Source of the DNA: Branchiostoma floridae
Taxonomy: Eukaryota > Chordata > Leptocardii > Amphioxiformes > Branchiostomatidae
Assembly: GCF_000003815.2 (NCBI RefSeq)
Contig: NC_049988.1
Location: forward strand, 17,108,088-17,172,087
Direction: 5' to 3'
Length of the DNA: 64,000 nt
Under the pieces are notes generated by a model, which had not been told where the DNA came from, ran no database searches, and was given only the letters and a program-made list of their open reading frames with translations. Shown here piece by piece: positions 1 to 12,000 of the stretch (its first letter is position 1; every line of letters starts with the position of its first letter). The position numbers and the translations under genes were made by a program.

Positions 1-330
1 GACTTTGGGCTGGTAAAACGTACTAAAACATTTCAAAACCATGAACGTTGACTTGTGCTGTTAATGTTAGCCCAGTTTGCGTGAGAACCCTGAGAGCCTA
101 CGCCCCCGGGTGTTCATTCCTAGCTATTTCCTGTAACAACACTGTATAATAGTAGTGGTTGCACCACGGGAGACCAGCGTATTACAGGTATAGGGCGCAC
201 GTACACATTAGACTGTTGTTGGCTCAGATTATATAGTATTACGCAGGCGTTCATATTGAATGTACTCTAGTAACATACCAATGTCGTTGAAATACGTATC
301 ATTGATACATTTAAGGCAATTAGATGATAC

Positions 331-590
331 TAAAGGTGCGCTCTCACCGCACTTGCATCAAGCTTGCGTCACTGCGGGGTTCGAAAGATACACAACGAGT
401 TTCAGACACAAAGAACAAATTTTCTTACTTTTTCTGTAATTTTCTAAGTCATACTTTTGTCAAAGTCTAAGTCATACTTTAAGCAATATCTGAATTATAA
501 AAAATCGGAGAAAATAACAAAACAGTGACGCAGTGAAAGATTCCCGCAGTGACGCATGCTTGACGCAAGTGCGGTGAGAGTGCAGCTTTA
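331..590. mobile_element. MITE-like element with about 45-bp inverted ends
   Basis: The left end, from 331, reads TAAAGGTGCGCTCTCACCGC. The right end, up to 590, is its near-perfect inverse, GCGGTGAGAGTGCAGCTTTA. The match extends through a second block containing TTGCGTCACTGCGGG. The interior is about 170 bp and AT-rich without a reading frame. This is the structure of a small non-autonomous DNA transposon, perhaps with a TA target duplication. No coding sequence was recognised in 1-636; the region is probably intron or 5' flank of the metalloproteinase gene. Confidence 0.65.
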
Positions 591-636
591 GATATAATAT
601 AGACGATAACCACTGTCTATTTTCTCACACCCCCAG

Positions 637-3600
637 TGTCAGAAGTACCTTGAGCATTATGGGTACCTGTGTAAGGGACAAACGGACAGGCCGGAAACGG
701 AAGTGAGGTCAGCACTCGCCAAGTTCCAGAAAGCTGCTGAAGTTCAGGAAACAGGTAAGGGCATTTTGCACCTGTTATGCGAGGGTGACATTTCCAAATC
801 AGGCCCGACCTAAGCCTCCTTCGCAGACAGCGGGGCTGGCTTTTACTTTATGGGCCCGCTTGAAGTCTGCAACGGAACCTAACAAAGTCTAAGTATGCTA
901 CATGTAGTATGTACAGGTTCTACTTCTTCTCGCTTATTAAAACAGTTGTAAATGTATATGTATGTGTATATGTATATAAAAGGACATGGTTTGTCTATTT
1001 GCATAAGGAATGTAAATTTTTCTATGCTATCTATAATAGGTGAAGTTGACGACGCCACCAGCAGGAAGATGACCGAGCTACGCTGTCTCCGGCCCGACCC
1101 GCTCGCGCTCACAGAGGCACTTGCCACCACGGAACCACCGGCCACAGGTGAGCTTTTCATTCCTTTTTACTTCTTATATCTTTAACTAGTTATACTAGTT
1201 ATATGAAGTTTGTTATGCCCATGTGAAATCATATGTTACCCTGTAAGGCTTAGGCCCATTTCCGAAACGGTGCCCGGCCGGGATGTTTGCGGAAACGAAA
1301 AATAAAAGTGTTTACCAAATTATGCTCATGACTAATTATTTCCGTTCTGTGTGTTTTCTTGCCTTTTCAGTATATTTTTCGTTTCCGAAAGCTACTCGGT
1401 CGGGCCCCGGGTTGGGAATTGGCGCCTAAGCCCATGTGTGAAAGCACGTCGACCGATGATGATGATGATGAAAAAAGAAGAAAAGAACTAGGTCTGTATG
1501 TCTAACCTTCATAGACACATATCGTTCTAGTGATGGCCATTTCCTTGTTCCAGGCGTCCCCACTAGAGGCACTACCGTGTGGAACAAGCACAACCTGACC
1601 TACAGGATCAAGAACTACACATCGGACCTTCCACGGGAGGAGGTGGACGATGCTGTCGAACGGGCTCTCAAGGTACTTTCTCCTTTAATTTTTTTTGTGT
1701 GCGTGTATTTCAATAGAGCATAAACGTAGTGAAAAGTAGTGTAAAGGCTTAGCTCATATTTCCAAACAGGGGCCCGACCGGGCAGCTTTCGGGAGCGAAA
1801 AGAATGTTATAAAAGGTATCAAAATTCACAAAATGTCAACATAAGATTCATGGGCGTGATTTGTGTATACCTTTAAGTATACATTATAATTTTTCGTTTA
1901 TTAAGACATCCCGGCCGGGCCCCCGTTTTGATTTGGACCTCCTCGTGTATGACCTTGTTCTTTACCGTGTTTCCATCCAGCTGTGGTCAGACGTCACGCC
2001 GCTGACGTTCAGGAGGCTCAAGAAGAAAGCCGACATCGAGATCTCCTTTGAGCAGCACGACCACGGAGACGATGCCCCGCTAGACGGTCCGGGGGGAACG
2101 CTCGCACACGCNTATTTGAGGTGCACAATGATTGGCCCGAAAAGTATGACGTCACTCCCCCTATAAATAAGAGATGCGCGCATGAATATATCATTCTTCT
2201 GTGTGCTGGCCCTCCGGCTCGTCTGAAGCTAGCAGCGTACGTCCTTCCTCGCCCCAGCGCAGAAAACTTGCCGGGAAAAGGCCACGTCGTTGCCGGGAAA
2301 AGGCCACGAGAATGCCGGCGGGAGACTCGCTACTACACGATGCGGTGCAGCAGCTCAAGCTCGTGACGGCAGCTCGTACTCTCCCGGGTATTGTATCAGA
2401 GATACACGGTACCACGCAAGGTTTGGTCGAATACACGAAAACACTATCTGAGCCCGGTCTGGAGATTTACTTGTTCGTTTTGTGGTATGGTGTTGTGGTG
2501 AGACATGTTTGATATCTGTAGTCTAGGCCTGTTGCAGGGCTCGCAGAGTCATGTTTCTGCCGTACGGAAGAACTTCACGTTTTTGCAAATTTTTCCGGTT
2601 GACTGTCACATAGTTTCATTGTCGCGTTTTGTCTGTTGCCTGTTTGCTGAGTGTTTTGTGAACGCTTTGTAAACGTTGTATGCAGGTCCGACGGGAGAGA
2701 GCTACCTTTAATATTTAGAATGTTTCTTTTCAGTTTTTGGTATATACGATCGCATCCTCTGTTGAATTTTGCTGTGGCCACCTTTTGACGACGCTGATTA
2801 GTGGTGCTGTTTAGAAGTTTGCTATTTGTGTGTTTTCTTGTTTTATGAAAGTGTTACCAGGATGCTAGAGCTGTCGCTGTCGAGGAGATGCAACATGGCT
2901 ACCCTCTGAGTCACCGTGGTGGGATAATAGAATCCGTTGCCATCCTCTACCTTGGAAGGCAAGGGAGGCTTTGTCTGTTATTGAGGAGAGTTTCAGACCG
3001 AGATGTTCACCATTTTCTTGTCATTTTCTGATTTTTGTGTATATTCTAGTGATACGCAGACACGTGGTTTGAAACCCCGAACAAAGAAGCAAGATGGATA
3101 CTCTCACAGTATCGCCGTGGCTGAAATCACAATCTGCATCCATCCTCTACCAGGGAATTCTACGAACGCCTCCATACAGTGCGGAGGTCCATGATTCGTC
3201 CATTACAGATCTAGAGCTTCGCCATTTTCTTGTCATTTTCTTTAAATCTTTATATTTTTTTTCGTGTGTATGGTTTTATGCAGGATTTTAGGATAGCACT
3301 GTCATGGCATCGGGACTCACTATGGCTACCATTTTTTTGGAGTTCTTTTCAGGAATTGAAACCCGCCGCCATCCCCCTCGTGGGCGACGTAGTAATGCAG
3401 ACTGCCAGCGTTTCTAGTAATCTAGAGCGTGGTTTTTGTTACGTACATGTTATTGTTATACGTTTTCGTTTGTCAAGTTTAACTTTTTGGATTGCGTGGG
3501 TGTTGCCCGTACGTAAGGTGATTGTCATGTGCGTGGCCTATTTTTACCAAGCGTTTGGTTGTTGAGCATGTATGTACGGGGAGCACGCATGGCCTAGGAC

Positions 3601-6600
3601 TGTTCATGTTATCGTGGCTTGCCCACCTTTGAGCGCTAGGCGGGGGGATGTCGAGTGCGTATGGTGTGGATATTGTTACGGCTGGATTTTGTGTGTAATT
3701 TCGTCAGCGGTATCGATAATTGTGTTTTGTTTTCCGCATAGTTCTCAGGAACCGGGACGTGCTGGTTCACGCGTGACGTTCTCCCCCACCCGTAACGACC
3801 CTTGTAAGAAGTTTCGGACTTCAGGGATCTTCAGATGCGGCAGGTACGACAAAAGATGTAGCAGCAAGTGGTGGCGCAGGAACAGCAGCCTGTCAGCCTC
3901 TCTTAGGCCCCCTCACCCTCCTCGCCATTCCGGACACTTTAGTGCCACAAGGAAAGGACAGCTCATGAAGACGGTACAGCCCGGGCAGGCACCGGCGAGT
4001 GCCGCGGGTAGAGCTCACGAACGACGAAGATGGTAAGGCCCGGGCAGGCACCGGCGAGTGTCGCGGGTAGAGCTCACGAAGATGGTAAGGCCCGGGCAGG
4101 CACCGGCGAGTGTCGCGGGTAGAGCTCACGAACGACGAAGATGGTAAGGCCCGGGCAGGCACCGGCGAGTGTCGCGGGTAGAGCTCACGAAGATGGTAAG
4201 GCCCGGGCAGGCACCGGCGAGTGTCGCGGGTAGAGCTCACGAAGATGGTAAGACCCGGGCAGGCACCGGCGAGTGTCGCGGGTAGAGCTCACGAAGATGG
4301 CCATGGTAAGACCCGGGCAGGCACCGGCGAGTGTCGCGGGTAGAGCTCACGAAGATGGTAAGACCCGGGCAGGCACCGGCGAGTGTCGCGGGTAGAGCTC
4401 ACGAAGTTGGTAAGACCCGGGCAGGCGCCGGCGAGTGTCGCGGGAAGATATTGATCTCGGTTCAGATCAGTTCCGTTCATACACAGAGAGGGGGCACCAG
4501 CGTCTTCACATTGAACTCAACCAAATTTAAAACGTCCGTGAGTTTACGAAGATTGAAATACCCAGGCAGGCACAGGGAAGTGCCGCAGAAGAATATGGAG
4601 CTCACGGTGGATGTTTTAGGGAGGAAAACGTACTCGTACTTCGCCGTAAAAGGTTTTGAAGACCGCAAGCCAGAAATCATATCGCCATGAGATCGAGAAG
4701 GCATTGAATCCACAAAATTGTGTTGTTATATAAGGACGGTCGCACTAAATAGGTACCAAGGGCAAGGCATATTACACTGGAAGGTATACAAGTGCGAATT
4801 TTCTAGGCAGTACGCAAGAAACACATTCCTTAACCACGTGTGGGACAATATTCTTAAGAAGTAGGGAAAAACAAAAAACAAACAAACAAACAAACAAAAA
4901 AAAAACGTTACATCAATTCATCGTTAATTGACAACTGATTGTGTTATGGATGTATTACACTCCTTTACGTTTGGGACCGCATTGTAAATGTGTGCATCAA
5001 AGCTGTTTGTACATATGTAAATACTTTTTGTTTTGTGACCGCATCTGAACTGTGAGCAGCGACACCTGTCCTCCAGTCAGAATTGCCCTGAAGAAGGTAA
5101 CAGACGGTCACCGAAACGTCGGTGTGAATAAAGCATTGGTTGTGTAAAAAGAGTCTCTTTATTCACATTTCGTAACCAGTTTGGCATAACTGAATAAAAG
5201 TGTTTTAAAACTGGAGATATGCGGGTCCAGATGTCTTACGGAGAGATGACTGTGGTGTGATAGATGGCGGTTGGCTGAGGAATGAGTCCACTCTGCTCTG
5301 TACTTAATTTTCGTCCCAGCCCGAGACTTTGCATAATGACGCTACATTTTCAGCGACAATATTCAGCAAATTGCAGTTCTCGACAAGTGAGCTTGAAGTC
5401 GCATGTAAGAAAAGGGGCTCGAAAAGGAAATGCTGCAAGTGAGAAGTCATCTCGGGTAAATAGTTCAAGAAATCTTTTCCATAGAGGTCACAATAGTTGT
5501 GAAAATCTGAGTTTGTTTTCCTGGGAAGTGTTGTACATAGTACTAAAACGACGCAAAGAGAAGGATCGCTCTTGGCCGCCTCTGCATTTGGTAGACTAAG
5601 AAATCCAGTGTGGAACCGCAAGGATATCAGATGTTGTGATATGCGCCTTTGCCAGGCACGTATACTCCCTATCGCCACATATGCCTGTGTGACAGGGACT
5701 CTGGAGTGGTCACATGAGCTCCTCCTGTTAGCTTTCGATTTGAGACACCTAGGGGCGTTTCTCTGTATTGCACTCCGAGATCGTGTACCATAATTGAAGC
5801 ATCAAAGCTAGACATGGATTAGAACACTCTTTTGGTTGATACAATTTTGGTAATAAGACTAAAATGGCTCAGACTGGTATTAAAGAAGGGAGGACTTTTC
5901 TAGGTCGGAAACCTTGTAAGAAATCGTAGGCTGGTTACCGTAAGGTGTTACTTCGCTATTGTATTAGACGGATTTATCATCTCTGGCTGTCGCTTCACTG
6001 ACTGAGTTGAATCAGCCGACACAAGTACCCTTACAGTTTTTACACCGGATCCCAACATCGAAGCTATGATGTGGAACACTATGTTTGTCTTTCGATTCCA
6101 TCTTGGGCTTACCGCTATCTCTATTGACGAAAAAGAATTTCGTGTTTGAACTGTTGAGAGGTCGTCCGGACTCAGAATAATACTTTTGGGCATTATGCAT
6201 CTACGAGGTCGCGGTGGGCGTTTGGAACAGTTTTGCACTCCACTTGTGCAAGCCTGGTGTCTTTCCATATTGTTGCTTCGGTGGGTCGAGTTTATTAAGC
6301 AGGAAGAGTGGCAAATATGAGCGTCTCCGTCCTCTGAAAGGTTGGGGATCAGCATCGTCAAGCGGATGCTTGAAAGTTGAGGTTGGATAAGGCTGGGGGC
6401 CGTTGGGCATAGAGACAGTCGAGGCTCAAGACAAATGGTCCTGCGATGCGAGGGAAAAATAGTTTTGTTTTACCTCTAACGCGGATAATTCAGAACTGGG
6501 CTTTGTCGTGTCCTTATCGTTCTTCCTTCGAGTGATCGTAGAGGAACGGTTTTGAGATAACAATTTTGCGTTGCTTCCTCCATTTTGTTTGTCGTGCAGC

Positions 6601-8133
6601 AAAAAATGAGAGTGGGCTATATATGAGTGTTGGGTTGTTTGAGAGTGGGTACCGTACAAGGGAGAGGCAGCGTGAGAGGTAAGATGAGAAAGGAGTTACA
6701 TGAGAGAAGGGAGTTGAGAGAGGGGAAATGAGAGATGGGGAGTTGAGAGAGAATAATGAGAAAGGGTGTGGTGAAAGAGGTATAGAGGGAGCGGATGACA
6801 AGCGTTCTTCCAAAGGAATGTTATATTAGCCAGATAGATCCAGATACGAACGCGTTGATGTATACAGACACAGACACGTTGATGCGTTACGCTGAAGGGC
6901 GGTTACGTTAGCTAGATATCTATACTAATTATAGATACTGACACAGGTACAAAGTTAAGGGGTTCAAAGGGAAAAGGAAGGGCTCAATAGCCAGAGATGG
7001 CAAAGGCGGAAGACGACGATTTCCGCATCACTCATACTGGAGGGCCAATAATTACGCACCTCAAAAAGGATACTATTTGAGGTGCACAATGATTGGCCCG
7101 AAAAGTATGACGTCACTCCCCCTATAAATAAGAGATGCGCGCATGAATATATCATTCTTCTGTGTGCTGGCCCTCCGGCAAAGTCTGGAGCCTGAAGCGT
7201 CCCACCCACCCGCCCATCGACAAGTTTTCTGCTTTCTGTGGAATTAGGCATCTGCTTCAGGATGGTCGCTTTAGCACATAGGTGACTTTAGGCTCCAGAC
7301 GACGATTTCCGCATCACTCATACTGGAGGGCCAATAATTACGCACCTCAAAAAGGATACTTTCTTCCCTGGGAGGGGGATCGGCGGAGATCTGCACTTCG
7401 ACGACTCGGAAACATGGACAGTCCGTTCTTATAAAGGTACCTCTTTTCTTTTTCCTACTTAAGAATGGCGCCCATCTCCATTTATCTGGCACATGGGCCA
7501 CATTGCTACGCAATGACTAACAGTAGGGGACTAGTCCACTGGTCATACTAAGCGTTCACAACTATCATTCTTTTACTTTTAACTCCAGGGACAAACCTGT
7601 TCATAGTAGCCGCGCACGAGTTCGGCCACAGCCTCGGCTTGGACCACTCCAAAGTGAAGGGGTCGCTGATGTACCCGTGGTACCAGGGATACACTCCGGA
7701 CTTCAAACTACATACAGACGACGTACAGAGGATACAGGCGCTATACGGTAAGGGCGAAGGATATATGAGTTTTCTTTCACACTTGTGGCCAGTAACATTT
7801 TTAGGCATCTTCCTCAGAGCTTCTAGCAGGAGTGCTGTAGGCTTCTAGCCGCCATATGCATATGTCCTCTCCAAGCAGAGGTTGATGTGGAAAATCGTGA
7901 CTTTTTTTTACAGATAGCTAGATAGAACTTGATTGCACGACAATTGTAAAGGATACAATGTGTGGCAACGTGTACATACAAACAGCTTAACTACATGGGT
8001 TGCTAATATCTAACAATTCTAAGAAACTTATCTATTTCATGAATTCATGAATATATTTATTCTGTCCACAGGAACGCAGGCAGCTCCGAGAATTGCGAAA
8101 GCGGGTTGTTGTCAGAGATGTGTCATACTCTAG
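637..8133 (+). CDS. Matrix metalloproteinase (MMP, matrilysin-like), 5' partial, interrupted
   Basis: Secreted or surface zinc endopeptidase of the metzincin M10A family, expected to cleave extracellular-matrix proteins. Exons read by eye: 637-754 (prodomain, YLEHYGYL then [10 protein letters not shown]), 1040-1147 (rest of prodomain with a cysteine-switch-like LRCLRPDP), 1554-1672 (start of catalytic domain, LTYRIKNYT), 1981-2112 joined to 7359-7436 ([18 protein letters not shown], then [19 protein letters not shown]), 7589-7747 (zinc site [12 protein letters not shown], Met-turn SLMYP, ending VQRIQALYG) and probably 8072-8133 (short tail, stop TAG). Phases agree at every junction. The signal-peptide exon lies upstream or was not recognised. 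No hemopexin repeats are visible, so the protein looks matrilysin-like. The usual PRCGVPD switch is altered, but Arg, Cys, Pro and Asp are kept. Mobile DNA splits the fourth catalytic coding block, so this copy may be broken unless the insert is spliced out. MMP identity is near certain; the last exon is tentative. Confidence 0.88.
1246..1432. mobile_element. MITE-like element in MMP intron, copy 1
   Basis: Inverted ends AGGCTTAGGCCCATTTCCGA (left) and the inverse of a right end finishing GGCGCCTAAGCC. Inside each end lies a GCCCGGCCGGG or CGGTCGGGCCCC block. The element sits wholly in the intron between exons 1040-1147 and 1554-1672. A related copy lies in the next intron at about 1745-1950. 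Confidence 0.55.
1745..1950. mobile_element. MITE-like element in MMP intron, copy 2
   Basis: The left end AAAGGCTTAGCTCATATTTC and the GGGCCCGACCGGGC block match the ends of the copy at 1246-1432. The right end carries the inverse GGCCGGGCCCCC block at about 1913, but its outermost bases have diverged. It lies just before the acceptor of the exon at 1981. Confidence 0.45.
3967..4447. repeat. GC-rich minisatellite, 52-bp unit with 58-60-bp variants
   Basis: About nine tandem copies of a unit containing CCCGGGCAGGCACCGGCGAG followed by TGTCGCGGGTAGAGCTCACG. The longer units carry an extra ACGAACG before GAAGATGG. A degenerate further copy is visible at 4559-4606. The array lies inside the long inserted element. 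Apparent open frames across it on both strands come from the repeat and are not taken as genes. Confidence 0.9.
5083..5165 (+). mobile_element. Retroelement-like fragment with hammerhead-like core
   Basis: Contains CCTGAAGAAGG, then GGTCACCGAAACGTCGG, then AATAAAG. This resembles the hammerhead-ribozyme-like block in the terminal repeats of Penelope-like elements: a CTGANGA box, a short stem and GAAAC. The core reads CTGAAGA where an active hammerhead has CTGATGA, so activity is unlikely. No reverse transcriptase frame was seen nearby. Confidence 0.35.
6655..6800 (+). repeat. Purine-rich (GA) low-complexity tract
   Basis: Imperfect runs of GAGAG, GGGAG and ATGAGA with almost no pyrimidines on the plus strand. 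Peptides read from the minus strand here are Ser/Pro/Leu-rich artefacts of the composition. Confidence 0.7.
7073..7358. mobile_element. Short non-autonomous element with the same ends as the 2113-7072 element
   Basis: The first 107 bases repeat 2113-2218 and the last 61 repeat 7012-7072, including the terminal GCACCTCAAAAAGGATAC. The middle, about 7183-7297, carries a smaller inverted repeat, GTCTGGAGCCTGAAG against CTTTAGGCTCCAGAC. Directly after the element the metalloproteinase reading frame resumes with Phe-Phe-Pro-Gly. This is a deletion derivative (MITE) of the longer neighbour, or the two arose as a head-to-tail pair. Confidence 0.65.
7806..8030. repeat. Dispersed repeat fragments downstream of MMP
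   Basis: Three repeat pieces are recognisable. GCATCTTCCTCAGAGCTTCT near 7806 also occurs near 50888. CTCTCCAAGCAGAGGTTG at about 7874 is the terminus that flanks the assembly gaps at 41956 and 43492. TTGATTGCACGACAATTGTA followed by GGATACAATGTGTGGCAAC near 7930 recurs around 41893-42095 and resembles a non-LTR retroelement 3' tail. Confidence 0.5.
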
Positions 8134-9044
8134 CAGTCTGCAAGGGGGCGCCAATACTGCTGCTGACAGACAAACATGTAGCTCCAGGAACGATGTGTCG
8201 ATACAAATGTCCTTTATAAGGTCATGTACATTTGTAAACCAGCACAACTTCTGTGAACACATCATATAAAACATTTCACTCTTTCCACCTCACAAAACAT
8301 GAATATAGGTAACACTGTCCTTAACAACCAATTGTTAATATTTGTAATTTTGTATGCACATGTTTCTTTTACTACAGTTGATATTGTTCTTACAAATCCC
8401 CACAGCCAACTTGCAAATAATGGGAAAAGTTGCTGAAATAGTACATATGAAAAAAATGGTATATATAGTGTAATTAATATTAATTTCAAAGTTGTTTAAT
8501 TCGCTGTACATACACAACGTTCTCACTGCCTAATTTGTTGTGAGCGTAATTAACAATCAAATCTTTGAAGATCTTTAAGATTCGAAGGTGCACCCACTTT
8601 TAGAACACATTTAGATTGTTGTTGCTATGGTGCGGTCATTTTTTTTCTTTGTAAGAAAAACGTTTTTAAAGAAAAAGTTAGTTAGTGCTCGGGCTTTTTT
8701 TTCTTGTTACTCCTCTTAGCTAGTTCGTTATGTCCATGTAGACATCGTACAGACAAGGCTACAACAACTGCCTTGGCTGACTCGATGATATTTCAATCAA
8801 GGGTGTTATATCCCAGATGGCCTTCTATCCCAAAAGCGCTTCTAGGATATCCAGAATACGTCACAAGCGAAGGGGCGCGTTCTGGATATCCAGGATGCGC
8901 TCCGATCGGACGTGTCTGTCCAGAACGTGCATGTTGGGGAAGGAGATTTAATAGTGTCTTAGGAGGCGGAGATTTTTCGTGGTTAGAAGGCCGTCATCTG
9001 TTTTCTGCCCGGGTGTCAGTTGGGATATACGTTACACGCTGGAG
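8134..9044. other. Intergenic region between convergent MMP and SDR genes
   Basis: No coding region was recognised. A plus-strand open frame at 8704-9048 overlaps the end of the minus-strand dehydrogenase and resembles no known protein. The stretch probably holds the 3' untranslated regions of both neighbours. Confidence 0.5.
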
Positions 9045-12000
9045 TTAGGAAGACAGCCCCGTCATGCTCTCGCTCATCTCCCACAGCTGACGCGCCACTG
9101 CGTCATCCGTGGCATTCTGGGAAGGCTCCGTGACGTCACAGTCGCTGAGGAAGCAATATATTGTGACATCATTTTTCACGAAAACGAAATCTACCTACCT
9201 ACTACCTACCTAGTCCCTATCTACACTCTCGCAAACAAATCATTTAGCTACGTGTGCCTGCAGTACAAGCCAGACTCGCTAGAGAACTTCTCTTCCACGA
9301 CACATCGTTTTGGAAGCAGATGTGCAAAACTTTGGAATGCAAATTAAAGCAAAATGAATACACACACACACATACAAACAAACAGAATATGTCGATCGTT
9401 CGTTCGGAACCTTGTTGTGGCCTAGCGGCACATAGGACAGGACGTCCCCTTGCTGTTAATTTTTCAGCATCAGTGCTTACATTGAGAGCTTGATAGCCCT
9501 TCCCCTTTAACATGCGCGAGGCACCACCTCGAACAAGGACCCCCATTTTACGTCCCTTTGGAGAGACGGATATCAAGTTTTGGGCAATAAGATACTAGTA
9601 TTCAATGGTAAGTTACCTGTAGTACAGGCCGGACTCGCTAGAAATCTTCTCCTCCCCGGCACAGTGGATGATGGTCTGGGCCCCCTGTACAGGTGTTTTA
9701 GCGAAGGCCACCATCCCGAGATAGAACATAGGACCCCCATTTTACGTCCCTTTGGAAACCTGGTATCAAGTGCTAGACGATAAGGTACTAGGATTCTCTA
9801 CTAGTATTCAATGGTTAGTTACCTGTAGTACAGGCCAGACTCGCTAGAAATCTTCTCCTCCACAGCACAGTGGATGATGGTCTGGGCCCCCTGTACCGGT
9901 GTTTTAGCAAACTTCATCCCGAGGTAGAACATGGGCTTCATGAGCGTGAACTTCCACCCGTACAGCTCGGGCAGGGTCCGCCACAGCTCCGTACGCACTA
10001 ACCCAGGGTGCGCGGCGTAGACAGTGACTCCGGACCCTAGGATGGGTGATATAAAGATTGCATTATAAATAATTCTATTTACGATGTAACGCTAGTTCGC
10101 ATTTCTCCGCGATGTAAACTATATCCGTTGTTTAAAAAAAAATGGTATTTAGGGATATTAATTAAGTCGACGGACGGTGGTTTTAAATTACGATATTTCG
10201 AAGTATTGCACTTTGAAACCACCATCCGCGGGCTAGACTTCAATATATCCCTTTTCTAAACAACGGACTTAGGTTACCCCGCGGATAAAGGTGAACATAC
10301 TTAAGAAGACGTGAAGCAGGATCATGATCATGGCATATTTCGAAACCTGGGTGCTTTGTACCAATGTACTATGATGATGATGATGAAGCGTGATTCTGAT
10401 AGTGTTTTGCGAATTTGGTGAGTTCTACATTCGTGTATCTTCAGGACTTCAACAACTAACTACCCACGATACACAAATATAGAACACACCAGAGACTTCC
10501 ATACGGACCCCATACCAAACTTTATACAAAGGTACCACAACGACATTAACATTAACACCTTTTGGGGGGTAACAAACAAACTACCTTCCAGTCGTCTCGC
10601 CAGTTCTCGCGTGAAGAGAAGGTTGGCCAGCTTGCTCTGACAGTACACAGGAAACGCCACGTAATCCTTCTCATAGTTGATGTCTTCGAAGTTGATTCCT
10701 TGGCACTGCTTGTGGACACTTGAAGACACGACCACCACACGACTTGGAGCCGATTTCTTCAAGACGTCAAGGAGAAGGTTGGTGAGAAGGAAGTGACCCA
10801 GGTGGTTCACCTGGAGCTGCGTGTCAAACCCGTCTTCGGTTGTCGACTTGGGACAACAAAGACCTGCGGAAAAAGACGTGGCCAATGTTTCAAGCTACAA
10901 TGGTAGTGTATACGTTATGTATTTGCTTGGATGTGAATCGTAGAACACTGCACAGTGTATATGTAACGATATAATTCTTATAACGGATGAATAAATTCAT
11001 ATTTGTAAACACGTTTTTTTCTTAAATAGCAACGTTTTCCCAAACAGCTATGACGTTCATAGTGAAAACACACGGCATCTTTGTCAGGTGTTACTTAAAA
11101 AAATGACCAATGTGTTACAATAAATTATATCAAAACGATCCCTTCCGAAAACGCGGATAATGCCAGAAACGAAGTTTCAAGTGACTAACAGGTGCCTTTT
11201 TTCGCACATCTACTAAATACGTTTAGATTGTGTAAAAATAGCCCCAAAAAATAGTTTCACTTTTCAGAAGCTCCCTCACGACTTTCCTGACCTGCGTTGT
11301 TGACCAGAATGTCCAGACGGGTTTCCTCTTCCTTCAGCCTCTGAGCGAACTCACGAACCGAAGACAGAGATGCCAAGTCTAGCTTTGACGTCATGACGTT
11401 CTCGTTCCCAGTGTCCTTCACGATCTCCGCCCTCGCGGCCTCAGCTCTGGCCTCGTTCCGGCACGCAAGGATGACTCGCGCACCTGTTGTGTGAAATTGA
11501 AATGAATTACCTACAATGTTACATTTTCACGCGAAAAAGTAGATATAAGACTAGACTAAAAACAACAATTTGGGGCTGAAACCATCACAAAAAAGACCCT
11601 CCTACTAGGGGAGATGAAGGCAACACGAAAGACCTGGCATGAAGTTAGATGGATGGCCCAAGATAGGAAGGACTGGAGGAAATTCGTCAGTGCCTTATGC
11701 TCCACCAAAGGGAGCGAAGAGGATTAGGTAGGTAGGTAGTAGACTAGTAGTCTCTTCCAGACTCTATAGGTCGCTGTGAAAACCATAGAAATGGAACAAA
11801 TAGAGGCCGGCAAGTCACGGTGAGGAAATGATTGTTCTGGCCGGCTGACTCCCCTAGTGTACTACGACTCTATTTGTCCAATTTCTACAATTAGACCACT
11901 GATCTACGAAGCCTAGAGTCTACTACTTGGGCTACGTGCTGAAAGTTGTAATTGGGGTTTCCAATTGTGAGTGCCTTTTTGTTTGGTACCTAAATTACAG

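Larger units (their letters stand above)
2113..7072. mobile_element. Long inverted-terminal-repeat element inserted in the MMP catalytic exon
   Basis: The left end TTTGAGGTGCACAATGATTG is answered near 7030-7067 by the inverse TTTGAGGTGCGTAATTATTG, so the element has imperfect inverted ends of about 24 bp. The first 106 bases recur at 7073-7180 and the last 61 at 7297-7357, which shows that a second, short element with the same ends follows directly. A TATA-like CCTATAAATAAG lies 50 bases in from the left end. No transposase was recognised among the small frames inside. The interior also carries a 52-bp minisatellite, a retroelement-like motif near 5090 and a purine-rich tract. The superfamily is not assigned. 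Confidence 0.6.

Noticed and set aside
3967-4447. CRISPR-like regular array
   Set aside because: The units are directly adjacent with no unique spacers and the genome is animal. It is a minisatellite.
2113-7358. LTR retrotransposon with TG...CA repeats at both ends
   Set aside because: The 7074-7357 copy matches the left end only for 107 bases and the right end only for 61. The termini are inverted, which fits a DNA transposon better.
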